From: Styela clava | Taxonomy: Eukaryota; Chordata; Ascidiacea; Stolidobranchia; Styelidae | Direction of reading: 5' to 3' | DNA length: 64,000 nucleotides | Assembly (NCBI RefSeq): GCF_964204865.1 | Contig: NC_135264.1 | Span: forward strand, 1,984,001-2,048,000 | Shown: one piece after another, positions 25,760 to 38,900 of the stretch | Position numbering within the stretch: the stretch's first letter is position 1 | How the letters are laid out: each line of letters starts with the position of its first letter | The notes under the pieces: generated by a model | Told to the model about the DNA's origin: nothing | Seen by the model: the letters and a program-made list of their open reading frames with translations, nothing else | Databases searched by the model: none | Program-made: the position numbers and the translations under genes

Positions 25760-26532
25760 CAGGGGTCACCAACGCGTTGCCCGCGGGCACCAAGTCGCCC
25801 GTGAAGACCTTACGATTCGCCCGAAGGTCTGTTCCAAACTAAGTATAACAACGGCGCTTATGAGTAAACTACATCAATAATTTCTGTCCTGCTATTCTTG
25901 TGTAAACCACACTTATATGGAAATCGGGAAGGGCACTATATTAATTATTGTAGCCATCAACCTGATTTTTATTTGATCTCAGTAATGTGACGGGTCAATT
26001 AACAGTCTTGCAATTATGACATCACACTGATATCACTTACCACGAACCCACAGCGTAGTACGGGCAGAAAAAGCTCGCGATTCAAATCATACAGCAATTC
26101 TATTTTACGAAACCATTGTTTCGTTCAACCTATCTTTGTGAATCAACATTTTTGACATAAACTGAGGATAGGATGGGATTTACATATTTATCCCGGGGGA
26201 GAAGATAGCCGATAAGACGGCTTAAACATATGGCGAACCAAGGCCTCTCGTCCGGTTACCATTTCATGTCGGGTATGGGATTAGTTAGTTATTTGTTTTC
26301 GTAAGCATGGACTTGATGGCGAAGGAAGCCATCCCAACGACGGCAAGGGTCCAGCAATCCTCTCGCACATAACTATCCTCGCATGGGATTCTAACCTGCG
26401 AACCTAACGCTTAGCACACTAACGATGGCCACACAGCCGCGACTTTTTAGAAGTATACATTGAATTGGTAGCCCGCGGCTTAATCTGTACCCAGAAAGTA
26501 GCACTCGGCCTCAAAAAGGTTGGTGACCCCTG
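25760..26532. mobile_element. Non-autonomous hAT element with perfect target duplication
   Basis: The left end CAGGGGTCACCAACGCG and right end TTGGTGACCCCTG are inverted, and both flanks read ccctaaac, a perfect 8-bp duplication (25752-25759 and 26533-26540). 'GCCCGCGGGC' next to the left end and 'GCCCGCGGC' near the right end are subterminal. A tRNA-derived SINE is inserted inside. The element has no transposase. Confidence 0.88.
26308..26442 (-). mobile_element. tRNA-derived SINE nested in hAT element
   Basis: Read on the minus strand it begins GCGGCTGTGTGGCCATCG, has an A-box-like TAGTGTGCTAAGC and a B-box-like GGTTAGAATCCC, then an unrelated body with GCGAGAGGATTGCTGGACCC. A second, more diverged copy is at 51994-52178. 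The spacing of the A-like and B-like boxes fits a polymerase III promoter. The 3' (body) end could extend further left than given, toward 26230. It is not a functional tRNA, because no complete cloverleaf can be drawn. Confidence 0.65.
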
Positions 26533-28229
26533 CCCTAAACCTATTTTAAGATGACTTGCGTTCGCTCAGAATTTTAGTTTAACATTTTTACAGCGAAATA
26601 TTTTTATTATGTATTTACTAGCAGCGCAACTAGATGGCTATTTTTTCCGTTTTCCGATCTTCCGTCTACAACACAGAACACGAACAAGTGCTGTAACCAG
26701 CGCCTTTGCCAATTCACTCACACAAGTGGAAAAAACTCGCCAATCAGTTGGTCGGGATCAGGCAGTTGTCCATCATCCTGTCGCAATACGAGCATGATTT
26801 TTTGAACGGGAATTTAATATATACTGGTATCCTTGGTCATTTCGTGTCCAACAACAAAGCAATGCTTACTACATATATGGACACGAATGTCGTGCAGCAG
26901 TACAGGTGCGGAAAAGCCGCCGAGCAATACGAAATGCTCATATTACACCTCAACGGGACAGAAAATTTTGTTCCATCCCGGATAAAATTTCGCGGGAGCC
27001 CGTGGCATTGCAAGACCCGAATACTTTATTCACCATGCATGCGTTTTAAGCTAGGGCTCGACATGTGACGCATTGTGCTAAGCGATAGGAACATGTTCGT
27101 CACCGCACCCCCTGATTATCCTACATGGGTTTGCAAGGTTCCAGTAATCAAATATCAGTATTTCGTAAAAAGTAAAAAAATGCGGGAAAGTGAAAAATGC
27201 GAGAATTACAAAAAAGTTTGGGAACCACAGCCATTGACGGTAATGGATGATTGGTGTTGAGACCATGTAATGAAAAAAGGCGACAATTAAATGGGAGTAG
27301 TTTTATTTCTATATTTTTAAACGCAATCTTCAATAAACCAGCTTGAATTCCGATTCCAGAGTAAAACACGAATTTGTTAAGCTAAATAAAAGTATCTTCG
27401 ACCAGAGATAAATATCGCTCAACTAAGATAACTGTTCTCAACTACGAACGGCCCAAATTAACTTGCAACACAGGTGAACGTTACAATGTTTTCTTGAAAT
27501 TGTTTCAGCTTTAATTACTATACACATACACGCTCCTCTGTGCAAATATTAATCTCAGGCTCGTGTATTGCGATCATCATTGTTAAATATTTACCAATTT
27601 TGAATTTTTTAAACACGTTTTGCTTAGTGTTATAGCCGTGCTTGGAGAACATAAAATCTTCTAATTGTTGGTTATTGAGGGAAGTTTATTTGTGTATAAT
27701 ACCATTGTGATAGGGAGGCGAGCGTGATAGAGCACTTAGCATTCAGAACATGCACCGTTGAAATCGCAAAATTCAAAAGATAGAAAATTTGGGAGATAAT
27801 CAGGACAGGACAGAAGAGATAAAGAAAAATCCAACCAGAAGTTACAGATCGATTATAACATTTCGTATCGCTTTTTAGTTAGCTGTTTCATTAGTGAATC
27901 AGCCAGATGAATACAATGACTTGCAATAGTTGTTATACTAGTAAAGATGTGATCTACTGAATATGATTCAAACTGAATGTGATTTTATTTGTAAAATATT
28001 CAATATATATATATATATATCTATGTAGGATTTTAATATAATGATCAAACTGATCTTTTAGGCTATAATTGATTTCATTGCTAAAGTTGATTAATTTGCT
28101 CCAAGGTAAAACCCTAGTTTCCCTCCTTTCTCGAATCTAGACAACGAAATTTTTGTAAAATAGCCAAAGACAATATTCTATTCTCAATCAGAACAGTATA
28201 ATATTTTAGCGTTCATATTATAATTTGAA

Positions 28230-31200
28230 ATGGGAAGAAGATTATTAGGATTTTTGTTCGCATCCTGGCTGGCCTATCGTTTGTATGTACCGTTGCCAGA
28301 TTATTGTGACTTTCCAATAAAAATAAAGGGACTCTATAGTTTGTTTAATGCATTCGACCTTGCGGTAAGTGGCATGACTATTATTTGTTACAGTATTTTA
28401 TGTCATTGTGTCAAAGATACTTCGGGTTGAATATACATTGGTAGGCTATGGCCGATAGAAAATATTTCAGCTTTCTAAATCAGGTAGCTTATGTGTGGCT
28501 GCTACCATTGTTTTGACTTGACCAAAGTATAAAATAATTAATTGAAATGAAATGGAAATTTCTAGGCCACATTATGGGTTTTAGTATATAAACTCATTAT
28601 GGTGTAACTCACTTCAACTGCTATTATGAGTGCAAATATATTAGTTCGAAAGAATCGTTCCAAACATTTTTATATATCTATTTGGAATATATATATACAG
28701 GGAAATGTGTTCGAACTTTTTGGAGGAAGCTACTCCACGCCTTTCCATCTAACAGATTATGACCCGGGAGATAATTTAAAAGAAATAACAACTACAACTA
28801 AAACACTTGCTGGCCGACAAGTTGACATTCATCGCCCCATAGGTAGTTAATAATATTAATTTTATTTTTAAATATTCAGCGATTAACATTTATTTGAAAT
28901 TCGGAATGAGATAAAGTAAATACCAAGATTACACATAACAAATTAGTATTTGATTTGAGCAGGCCCTGTTTTTCGAATCATTAAAGAGTCGTATATCGGT
29001 AAATAAGTCATATACGTTTTAACAAATCGTCAATTTTATATTTGATCATTTCAGGATTCCCTAAAAAGAAATCTGGATCAGCTATCATATTTTTACATGG
29101 AGGTGGTTGGACGATAGGATCAAGAGGTTAGTGTTTCATTTTGTGTTGCCACAATGCCGCTAATGCAAAAATTAACTTTTTGTCATTTACTTTGTTTGTT
29201 AAGCTGCTTATGCTGTTGTGACAAGAAAAATTGCGAAAGAAACAAACATGATGGTTTTTGTGCCGGAGTAAGTTTGTTTTATATATGATTTCAGAGTAAT
29301 AATAAAATGAAAAATGGCATATGACATATTATGTAAATACAGATATCGTTTGGCGCCAGATCATCCCTTTCCTGCGGGATTCGAAGACTGCCTAAAAGTT
29401 ACAAAAGAAATAATCAAAAGAGCAAGAGATTTTGACATAAATCCGAACAAGATTGTTCTTGCGGGCGACAGCGCAGGTAAAATTACATATATTCTGATAT
29501 CCTTGTTTGCCTTTTGTGTTTTTAGCTTCCATTTATGTCTTGTTTTTTATATTTTCACAATATAACAAGACGATTTCTTTCACCAGGAGGAAACCTTGCA
29601 GTCGCCATAAGTTTGAAGATAGGTGAAGAATTTCAAAATGAAACACACCCAATTTGCATGATTAACGTTATATATCCATTCATGCAATTAGCCAATTTTC
29701 AATTGCCCAGCTACTTACAAAACAATGACGGAGGGTTGTTTTCCCCTTATCCTGTCGTTCGATTTCTTCTATATTATCTTGGGTGAGGATTTTCGTGTTC
29801 CAGTAACTTATTTTGTTTCTTTCGTGAAAATTAATATTACGGTTGAAGAAGAAATAAAATTATTTGTACTCGTAACCAAAAATATGCAATTATCAATTAT
29901 TAATACTTTTAGTTTTTGGAATCACACCAATATAATTCCACTGATTACAAGAAACAGTCATATGAACGGATTCAAAGATAAAGATATTCTCGATAGAATG
30001 AGCGATAAGTGGATTCCAGAAAAGTAAGAGATTATACTGTATATAAATATCGGTATGTGATCAATAATATTTTAGAATATTATCTACGAACAATACTGAA
30101 ATTTGTAAATTCAAACCCTACCTGTGACCAACCGACTCAAAGTTAATAATATGCATTTCGTTTAAAATACTTTCATTTTGCCTTTCGGAGTAAAATTTCA
30201 GGCATTTGATTTATTTGTTTTTGTGTATTCACTCCAGGTACTTTTCATCAGTCAAAACAAATTTCATTTCAATTGATATATCTTCCATGGTGTCATCTCG
30301 TCTAATCATGTCCGTGTTTTGTTTTCATAATACTGACAAATCTATGAAAACCACAATTAATATAGAATAAATCTCATTTCAATACCATTTTCATTGTGTT
30401 ATTTATGTCGTCATCGAAACAAGAAATTGGAAGACTAATGTTTTTTTTAAGATATAAAAAAGGTCTAGTTCCGACAGATGATGATAACGAAATTGGATCC
30501 GATCAAATGGAAACGTACTTCCTACACGCCACAAAGATTCAAGAATTCGTTTCCAATCGCCAAGTTGCACCTTTGGCCGCGAGTGACGAACATTTACGCA
30601 CACTACCCTACACACACGTAGTTACCTGTGAATACGATGCCATACGTGACGATGGAGTGAGTGAATGATGAAACCATTACAATTTTTATTTAAAAGATGG
30701 TGTGTCAATTCTTGAAAACAAGATTGACTTTATTTACCGTAATTCCAGTCAATTTATATAGTTTCGTGAGAAAGAAAAAAACAAAAATATTTTGGTAAAT
30801 GTCGAATCTTTGTATTAAAAAAACACATTGGGATATGCTGGAGTAAGACGAATATCCTGATATGGCCATTTACATTTGCACTAGACTGCATACAATTTTA
30901 GTTTATAAACATAAGTACGGATTATTGAGAACCAAAAGTCATCAACAGATATTATACTACTTATATTGTACTACTTTTTTACATATATATAGATCTTTTA
31001 AATGTTATTTTTTGAGATAAAGTTAATATGAGATACCAGGATACAATAATATATTCCAATCCTCTTCAGATAATTTTCTACGAAAGATTGAAAGATCTCG
31101 GAAAGAAAGTTACCCATCAACATTGGGAGTTTGGCGCACACGCTTTATTGAACGCATACGGAATGGTTGAATATGAAAAACTCGATCAAGCAATGGGAGA

Positions 31201-31240
31201 GATGTTTAACATAATTCAAAAAGGAGTAGACCAATGTTGA
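28230..31240 (+). CDS. AADAC-like esterase B, nine exons, 409 aa
   Basis: Exons: 28230-28364, 28701-28842, 29055-29126, 29204-29267, 29343-29476, 29587-29782, 29913-30023, 30452-30656, 31070-31240 (1230 nt). All introns fall at the same places and phases as in esterase A, and the exons of 72, 64, 134, 205 and 171 nt are identical in length between the two genes. It starts MGRRLLGFLFASWLAY, an N-terminal anchor. HGGG is at 107-110, Ser181 in GDSAGG, Asp347 in CEYDAIRDDG and His377 in FGAHA. Introns are much shorter than in esterase A and hold no recognisable transposon. The protein is predicted to be an active ER esterase. Substrates cannot be deduced. Confidence 0.93.
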
Positions 31241-32310
31241 TAAATTATCAAATATCGTTTTTTTTAAATAACTATTTCATTAGTATTAATAGCAGGCTGC
31301 TAGGCTATTAAAGTTCTGGTCAAAGACAAATTTTGATACGTATTTTATTCTTGTTTATGACAGACGAAGCAAACAATACAATTGGGCATAAACTTATTAA
31401 TCATTGAGGTAAAATCACAAGAACTTATTTATCTGAACAGATGAGCATATTCAAGCAAATCCAAAAATTTCTTATAAGATGTGTGCGATTTTACTAATCT
31501 ATTAGTTCTTGCCTTATCGGAATAAATTGAGAATAATCTATATTATGACTTAAGACACAAGACTTTATATATCCTTAACACGTATACTTGTGGTGGCGAT
31601 CATTCTCCAACCAAATTGCTTTGTCTTGCTCTGTGTACTGCATGGGTATTCATAATCTTGTCACGCTTCTGATTAGTTTTTCACCCATTGTTGTTTGTTA
31701 TTTTTCTTTTACCAACGGTAACTTTTTTCGGTATTGGTGGATATTCGTTGTAGCCCAAACCCCACGACATCTCAGCGTGTCTCCCTCTACACTTCAGAAA
31801 GTTATTCAAAGCCCCCCACTACCAGGTCGATGTAGAATTCTACAATGGGAATCTTGCTAAAATTTTAAATATTTTGAACGAAAATGTATTGAATTTCAAT
31901 ATGGCAAACCTGTTTCCATGTTTACGTCAGGAATGTGCGCCCTGCGGGCCAAACGGGGAGACCGACCGGAATAATGCCCATTTTGAATGGTGTGCGGCCC
32001 GCGAAACGAGTTTTTAATTTAGTTTAATTTGATACATGCGAGTAATTTCAATCACTTTGCGTTGCGAAGTAATACCTGAATCCAATTTGTTATCTATGCC
32101 TATGACGTTTCAGTGCCCAAACATCTAGCTTGTGAGAAACGAACAACGTATACCATAATATGTCAATCAACAAAATTTTTGTATTTGCTACTACTGGCAT
32201 ATGATAAATAAAGGTGCGGCCCGCGGTTTCACCCAGTTATTTGTATTTGGCACTCCTGTATTAGAGGTTGTACACCCCTGGTTTATGGCAATGCTTGTTG
32301 AAATATAAAT

Positions 32311-32489
32311 ATGCGGGTTCCTGTACATTTGAACCCACGACAATTGCACCTGTATATATATATTGCACCTATGGAAGTTTTTTTGTTTTGCGGATATTTG
32401 AACCCATACTAACCCTAACCCATGGGGTTTAGCCCCCGTATATAGATTGAACCCGCGGATATACACATGGGTTCAAATGTACGGTCACC
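32311..32489. mobile_element. MITE of the CATTTGAACCC family, copy 2
   Basis: Inverted ends: TGTACATTTGAACCCA on the left and TGGGTTCAAATGTACGGTCA on the right. The interior has CAATTGCACCT twice and CATACTAACCCTAACCCATG. It is homologous to 11022-11213 and to the neighbouring 32629-32794. Confidence 0.8.
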
Positions 32490-32628
32490 AAATATGCGAT
32501 ATTGATTTGTGTTGTTCGTTACATACTTCGACGCAGTGTAATGAAATAGTTAGTTAATTCTGCATGACCGTAAAATTTAAACATTTTTGTTGGAAGGTAA
32601 TATATACGATAGCTAATATGTTTGAGAT

Positions 32629-32794
32629 GGTTCCATTACATTTGAACCCATGACGATTGCACCTATGGACCGGCATTGCACCTATGGAAATTTTTGTTGT
32701 TTTACGGATATTTTAACCCATACTAATCCTAACCCATGGGTTTAGCACTCGCATAATCCCGCGAATGTACACATGGGTTCAAATGTACGGTCAC
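32629..32794. mobile_element. MITE of the CATTTGAACCC family, copy 3
   Basis: It runs from GGTTCCATTACATTTGAACC to GGGTTCAAATGTACGGTCAC, with the shared interior blocks GATTGCACCTATGGA and CATACTAATCCTAACCCATG. It lies 140 bp from copy 2 in the same orientation, so a local duplication or two independent insertions are both possible. Confidence 0.8.
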
Positions 32795-33217
32795 GTTTGA
32801 TATGTATGAGTGACAAGTCACGCGTAGCCACCAAAGCATAACTATAGACGAGTTTTTGAACAGATCTGCATGTTTACCATAATATCGTAACATCAACCGG
32901 TATAATTAAACTTGGAATGGCTCGTTAAATGAAATTTTATGTTTCTAGCTTCGCCCTGAGTAAAATGAGATTCCCGATAATAACACAAACTGTTAGACAA
33001 AAGCAACCTTGCAGAAGTATTAGATGGACAGCAAACCTCAGCTTAACAGTATATTGTTTGATGGATGCCTGAAAAGATATTTTAGACAACAAGGACGTTA
33101 ATATGAAGACTATATTTCGCTTTGTCAGCAGATAATGCTTTATCGTAATAGTAGTTGCCATGAAATGAGGCACATGCTATTTATTGGAGGACATGCTATT
33201 TTTTGTAGAAGTCTCAG

Positions 33218-34251
33218 CATATATCTTCTTTTTATACATACCCCGATGCGTGCGACCTCCCTTTATTGGTGAAAGCGTTTTACAACTTACTTAAAGTACT
33301 TAATAATGCATTGAGTACGAATTTCGTTTTAATTCACCTCATACAAGTTACAACAAGCAACCAAGTTTTTCCGAATAAGGACTTTTTAATGTGACGCTCG
33401 CTATTCTGCCAACAAACGCTTCACCGATCTTACATTCGTGATTCAATCGCGACCGTTATGGTTCCTAGCCTTCTTTTATATTCATCGAAATAGAGTAAAT
33501 ATCAGGATTTATCACTATGTATACAATTGTAATGTATACGTAGAATCGGCAAAGGTCATTAGCATTTTTGTAAAGTGCTTTATATTTTTTCCACCTGTTG
33601 ACGTTTCGAGCGCCGTTTGTTTTACATAAATTATTCTCAGATGGCGTATCAGTATGGCATGGTGGAAAGTATTTCCCTCGTGAAATAGCAAGTATGAACC
33701 CGACAAAATCAAGTGAGTTGGTGACCAGTATCGCAGATCTTTACCGCCCGAAAACTTTTTAGTATGAATTGTAATAAGAGAAATATATCATTAGCGCGTG
33801 GCGCAATTGGTTTTGTTTACTGATATATATAGTAATATTATTATGAAATAAAATAGTCCTGTTCCTAACAGGAAACAGTCCTGTTAGTTGCAACAGTAAT
33901 TTAGCAGAGCAGTTTACAAGATCATTCAATCATATACAAAAGAAGCCAAAAAACAAATGCAGGTGGCATTCGAAAAGATTTTAGAATTAATAATCAAGAA
34001 CGATTATTACAGCATTGATTCTAATTTTTCAGTCTACATATAAGACTGTATACCTATCATACTGGCTTACCGGACTGACAATTGGATTATCCGATGAAGT
34101 CATGAAATTATATCAACCATCAAATGACCTAATTTCCGTGTAAATTTAGTAATATGCATTACGTTCTATTGTTTTGCAGAGTTTGCTAAAACCATCCAGG
34201 ATCCTCGATGAAATATTTTCACGGTGAAGGTTTCACTATTAGGTCAAGATA
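33218..34251 (+). pseudogene. AADAC-like esterase pseudogene (first three exons)
   Basis: Three remnants line up with exons 1-3 of esterase A. 33218-33310 reads YPDACDLPLLVKAFYNLLKV, but there is no in-phase start and the donor after it is TTGAGTAC where esterase A has GTAAGTAC. 33641-33760 follows an intact CAG acceptor and reads DGVSVWHGGKYF, then diverges and reaches a stop. 34180-34251 retains the exon 3 acceptor, is frameshifted, and its oxyanion motif reads HGEG instead of HGGG. No exons 4-9 were found before esterase C. It is closest to esterase A in wording, so it is probably a truncated duplicate of that gene. Confidence 0.88.
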
Positions 34252-35977
34252 ATTTATAACTTAGTGAGATTCAATTCTCTTACATTTTTAAATATTCCAC
34301 CGATGCAATGTCGCGAAGACTCACTACAAAGTAAACATATAATTTATGCATGTCAGGTATTTCTTCAATATGCTTTAGTAAAGAGAAAATTGCTAATTTC
34401 ACACGGCAAATATTTTAAAAAATTTAGATAAAGATCCAGCTTGTCGATATATCTCCTTCCCTATTCTGTGATATAGGATGCATCAAAACCTTGTATATCC
34501 ATCCGTCTGTCATCCCATAAATTCTTGAAAATAATTATTCGCAAATGCGCGGTTGCAACAAGCTCAAATACGCTGTTTTGTGGAACTCTGGCTTTCTCAT
34601 TGCATTAACGCGCACCATGTATGGAATTTTTAAAGAAAATTTGCGTTGAGAACAAAGCTTGCCAATTTTAAGAAGTCGTCGACCGAAATAACCAAATTGG
34701 GCTAACGAAAAATCAAATTAGGCGCGGGTGTTATAAATGAACAATAAGATATAATCAATTACCCGTCTACAGATTATCCGTACGTTGATTCACTTGATTG
34801 TGATTAACTTTGATATTATGTCCTAGCCCTTGCTTGCTTTTTGTCTACTACTGCTCGCTCGTGGTACTTCGAGATCGAAAGCAAGAGTCAGCATAATTCT
34901 ATACCGATAGAGTAACTCTTGGTATTTCATTCAACGTAATTCTCTCTAATTAGTGCATGATTGAGAACTATAGCAACAGAAATATAAACCAGATCGGCAA
35001 TCAAGCTGTAACAAACTCATAACGTCGTCCTGAAACAGCAAACAGTTGACATGAACCTGACATGAGCAACATATTGTTCTACTGTAAGACGATACTCTAG
35101 TCTAGAGTCTAGACTTCAAGGAAATTAGATAATACCAATGCAGAGTTCGATCTGAGAAATGCATTTGAGACTGGAATGTTAGTGCGTTCCGACAACGCGA
35201 GACTAAAACGTGATCTAAAATAAACAGCAGATTGTTGTTAATTATTAACCAATGGTTTTATGGCGTTATATTATATTGCTTTAGCTGTTATTCATGAGAG
35301 TTCAGTGAGGAACAGCGCGAGAGTGAGGAAATTGTTTAGATTGTGATTTATATCTTACGATTACAGTGATTGAATTATTGGGAAATGAGGCATTTTGGTA
35401 CGACTAGATTTTTTTAGTATCTGTGGTCACGGACATTATCTTAAACCCTCCCTATCCGGGGTACTTTTAGAGTTAAATGTTAACATTTATAACTCAATCT
35501 GCAATTGACGGTCAAAACAGCTTGGGTATCTCACATAGAAGGCTCATTTATATACCCAACTTTTTCAATATCTGCCAGAGAGGCAGAACGATTCAATTAA
35601 CTACAAACTGCTGCAATTCGACATTTCAATCAATCAATCAGTTTTTTCAATGTTTTTGAAATTATCCGATGACAAAGTCATTTTCGTGTTTTCTCCTATT
35701 GTTACCGTTTTTGCAATTTCATTGAATCGAACTGCTTCTACACTGGTGTTTCTTTGAATAGTTCTACGTTACATGTCGATCGGCATATGCTGACTTCTCT
35801 GTCGCGTAAATAGATCCTGTCGTAAATATGGTGATTGTGATCTGGTTTAACGGCTTTCCCTTACATACCAACCCAGAAGTTGACTTTAAAATGAAAAAAT
35901 ATCGCTGCTCCGATGATTACATAGAGGATGTCATATCATAACTATACTTATACTTTAGAATTTTAACTTCGTTTGTC
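34252..35977. other. Intergenic, no gene seen
   Basis: The region lies between the pseudogene and esterase C. The missing 3' exons of the pseudogene (GDSAGG, CEYD, GAHG motifs) were looked for on the plus strand and not found. No delimited repeat was recognised. Confidence 0.45.
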
Positions 35978-38900
35978 ATGCTTGGATCAAGGGCACTCAT
36001 TTTTATCACAATATGCATACTTGCTGTTAGTTATATAAGTTACATTAAATACCCTGAAGCATGCGATTATCCGTTGGGGATAAAAGCGTATTACAGCGCT
36101 ACAAAAATATTGACATTTCTGGTAAGTTGTGTAATCCAGTAATCTTTTTGTTAGGGTAGACCCTCAAAATTGTTGTAACGGCCTCGTGATATATATTTAC
36201 TTGAACTCTTTTTTGTTTCATTTATCAAACAACAATTGAAGAAGATTTCTGTTGTAGAGCTCTCTCTTCAAATCGAAATTGATTTTCTCTTAGCTTCTAT
36301 GTCAATATTTTCAGGCGGATTTGTCCTTGCGTTTGGGAGGAAAATATTTGACTCCGTACAGAATCTCCGAACATGATTACAGTGCACCTGTTGAAGGCAT
36401 AGAAGTTTCCATTCACAAATTCGGAGGCGTAAAAACAACTGTAATAACACCAACAGGTAGATTGTTATTATTGCCTGAAATATCAAACCTAGATATTCCT
36501 ATTCTAATATTCTAAATTTGTCAGGTTTTGGTGATAATGGAGGCGAGTCTGCTATAATATACTATCACGGCGGAGGATGGGCATTGGGTGGAATTGGTAA
36601 GTATGGATATTCCTAGACCCTAGTATTATACATTTTTCAAATATGACTGTCTGACAGGCTTAATCTGAAGCACTGAAGTAAATATATTGCACAATGTTTC
36701 GAGAGTTGTTCTTAAAGATCAATTTATTTTGTATTCAGCTATATATGCCGCATACTTGAAAAAATTGTCAAAAGAATCTGGGATGGTGGTTATTGTACCC
36801 GAGTAAGTAACTCCACAACCTCGGATTACTAAAATTAGTAGGCATTATTGCCATTATTATACCATGAATATATATTATCAGTATTGCCTGACTGTTTTGT
36901 CACCGAACAGATTGAATAAAAACGTTTGACTTGCTAATTTAGAGCTCTAATGCTCGAAGTACACGTGCTTGGAGCTCACCCTACAAAACCGTGTTACTTA
37001 AATGATTCAAACACAACAATGCTCTTCACAATGTAATGCATCGTAACAAAATGGAAAAAGTGACTGACAACCTAGAAACAACATTCAAAATACGATAACA
37101 TTGTATTTAAAGATATCGACTAGCACCAGAGAATCCATATCCAATACCATTTGAAGACTGCTTGCATGCAACGTTAGCTTTTGTCAACATAGCAAAGACA
37201 TTCAAAGTTAACCCTAAAAAGATCGTCCTAGCGGGTGATAGTGCAGGTCAGTTGTGTATTAGTTAGACATTTATAGTAAGATGGTGAAAGCCAGAAGAAC
37301 ACAATTTTGTTATTCAAATCCTTCTTTTTCCACAAAAAATTCGATATTATGATGTGAATGTGGAATACTTTGAGCACAGACTATTACTTAGGTCAAATCA
37401 GTCTACACTCTACAGATATAAACAAGGTCAAATTTGGTAGGTTTTTCATGTTTATGATAATCTATTAAAATAAGTTATTTTCTCTGTTTAGGGGGGAATC
37501 TGGCAACTGCAATAGCATTACGCTTAACAAATACCAGGAATACGAAACTGAATCCTTGTATGCTGAATGTTGTGTATCCAGTGCTTCAAATGAGCAATTT
37601 CATGTTACCAAGCTATCAACAAAATCGAAATCCGCCTTTGCTAACTCCACCAATTATGGCGCACTTCTTCTTACTTTATATTGGGTGAGTGCTTTGTTTT
37701 TTTATATAAAATTTGGTGAAAGACCTGTCACAGGAATTCACTCATCTCGCTCGCAATTGAAGTTGTGGACATAAAGGAATTCACTCACGCAAATTAGCAT
37801 TTTCCGTTCGACTTAAAAATAGAAGTCTTTCGAATATTGGGAAAGTTATTTTGAAATGTTCAAAGAAATCATTACAATTGCAATATGTTGTAATCATTCA
37901 AGAAGAAGAATTACATGTCCCGGGTGTCTGTAAAATTTAATGCATCGTAACATAAATGCAACCTTTGCGACCTTTTTTGGTCCGCGAAATATCGGGTTTT
38001 TACATATGGGATGCTCATGAGCATTGTTGGAAAGACTCCAGTTCGACTCTAGTCATCTTTTTCAAAAATAGGAGTACTCGACTAAAACAAATATACCTAT
38101 ATTCAAACAGCAATGTAAACGTGATAAACACCGTATATGTCTTATTCAACATATCGGAAATTCTCTTGATAATTTGTTACCACGATTCTTCCAAATACAA
38201 CATTAAATATATGGAATCGCATATTTGGAATGTACTTTTATAGACTAGAGAAAGAGACGAAGCTGATAACACCAATGACACATAACTTACACATGGAGGG
38301 AATCAAAGACGAAATATTATTAAAGAGAACAAGTCCAAATTGGATTCCAGATACGTATGACAGTTGATAATTTGTTTAAATACTGTAATAATGATAGTTT
38401 TTCGCTAATATGTTGTAATATACTTCGTAAATTGAATTTTGTACGCCACATTTGATTTATTGTTCAAGTCCACAAAATTTTTCAAATAATACACTAAGCC
38501 TTTTTGTTTAAGATACAAAAAACGAGAATATGAGAAACCTAAACTCCGTCCCACGGAAAATGAAATGAAATTACTTAAAACATATAAGAAAAAACTTCAG
38601 AAATTTGCCAATGATACAACGTTCGCTCCTTTGTCCGCTAGTGATGAAGAATTGAAGTTGTTACCCAGAACACACATCCTAACGTGTGAATACGACATTC
38701 TACGTGATGATGGGGTAAATTTTTTTAAACTTTTGTTCAGTGTGAAAATACTGAATTTTATAATGACAAAAAAGTTAAATTTAAACACAAGTATATGATT
38801 CAATGTGCTAAGGCGATGATATCTATTATATATCCTTCAAACACATTCATGTATATTATGCGTTTTATGATATTCACCTAAATCGAGCCCCAGCACCTGA

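Larger units (their letters stand above)
24845..28229. other. Intergenic between esterases A and B, 3.4 kb
   Basis: It holds the hAT element at 25760-26532 with a nested SINE, listed separately. The remainder, including 26600-27270 with several medium-length frames, shows no protein family motif. A (TA) run lies at about 28005-28020. No polyadenylation signal for esterase A could be fixed. Confidence 0.45.
31241..33217. other. Intergenic with two MITEs
   Basis: Apart from the two CATTTGAACCC-family elements listed separately, I see no gene. Around 31920-32240 there are fragments with GCGGCCCGCG near 31990 and 32215 that look like termini of a decayed hAT element whose ends cannot be fixed. 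Confidence 0.4.

Noticed and set aside
26308-26442. tRNA gene
   Set aside because: A-box and B-box-like words are present, but no complete cloverleaf forms and a second degenerate copy exists, so it is a SINE.
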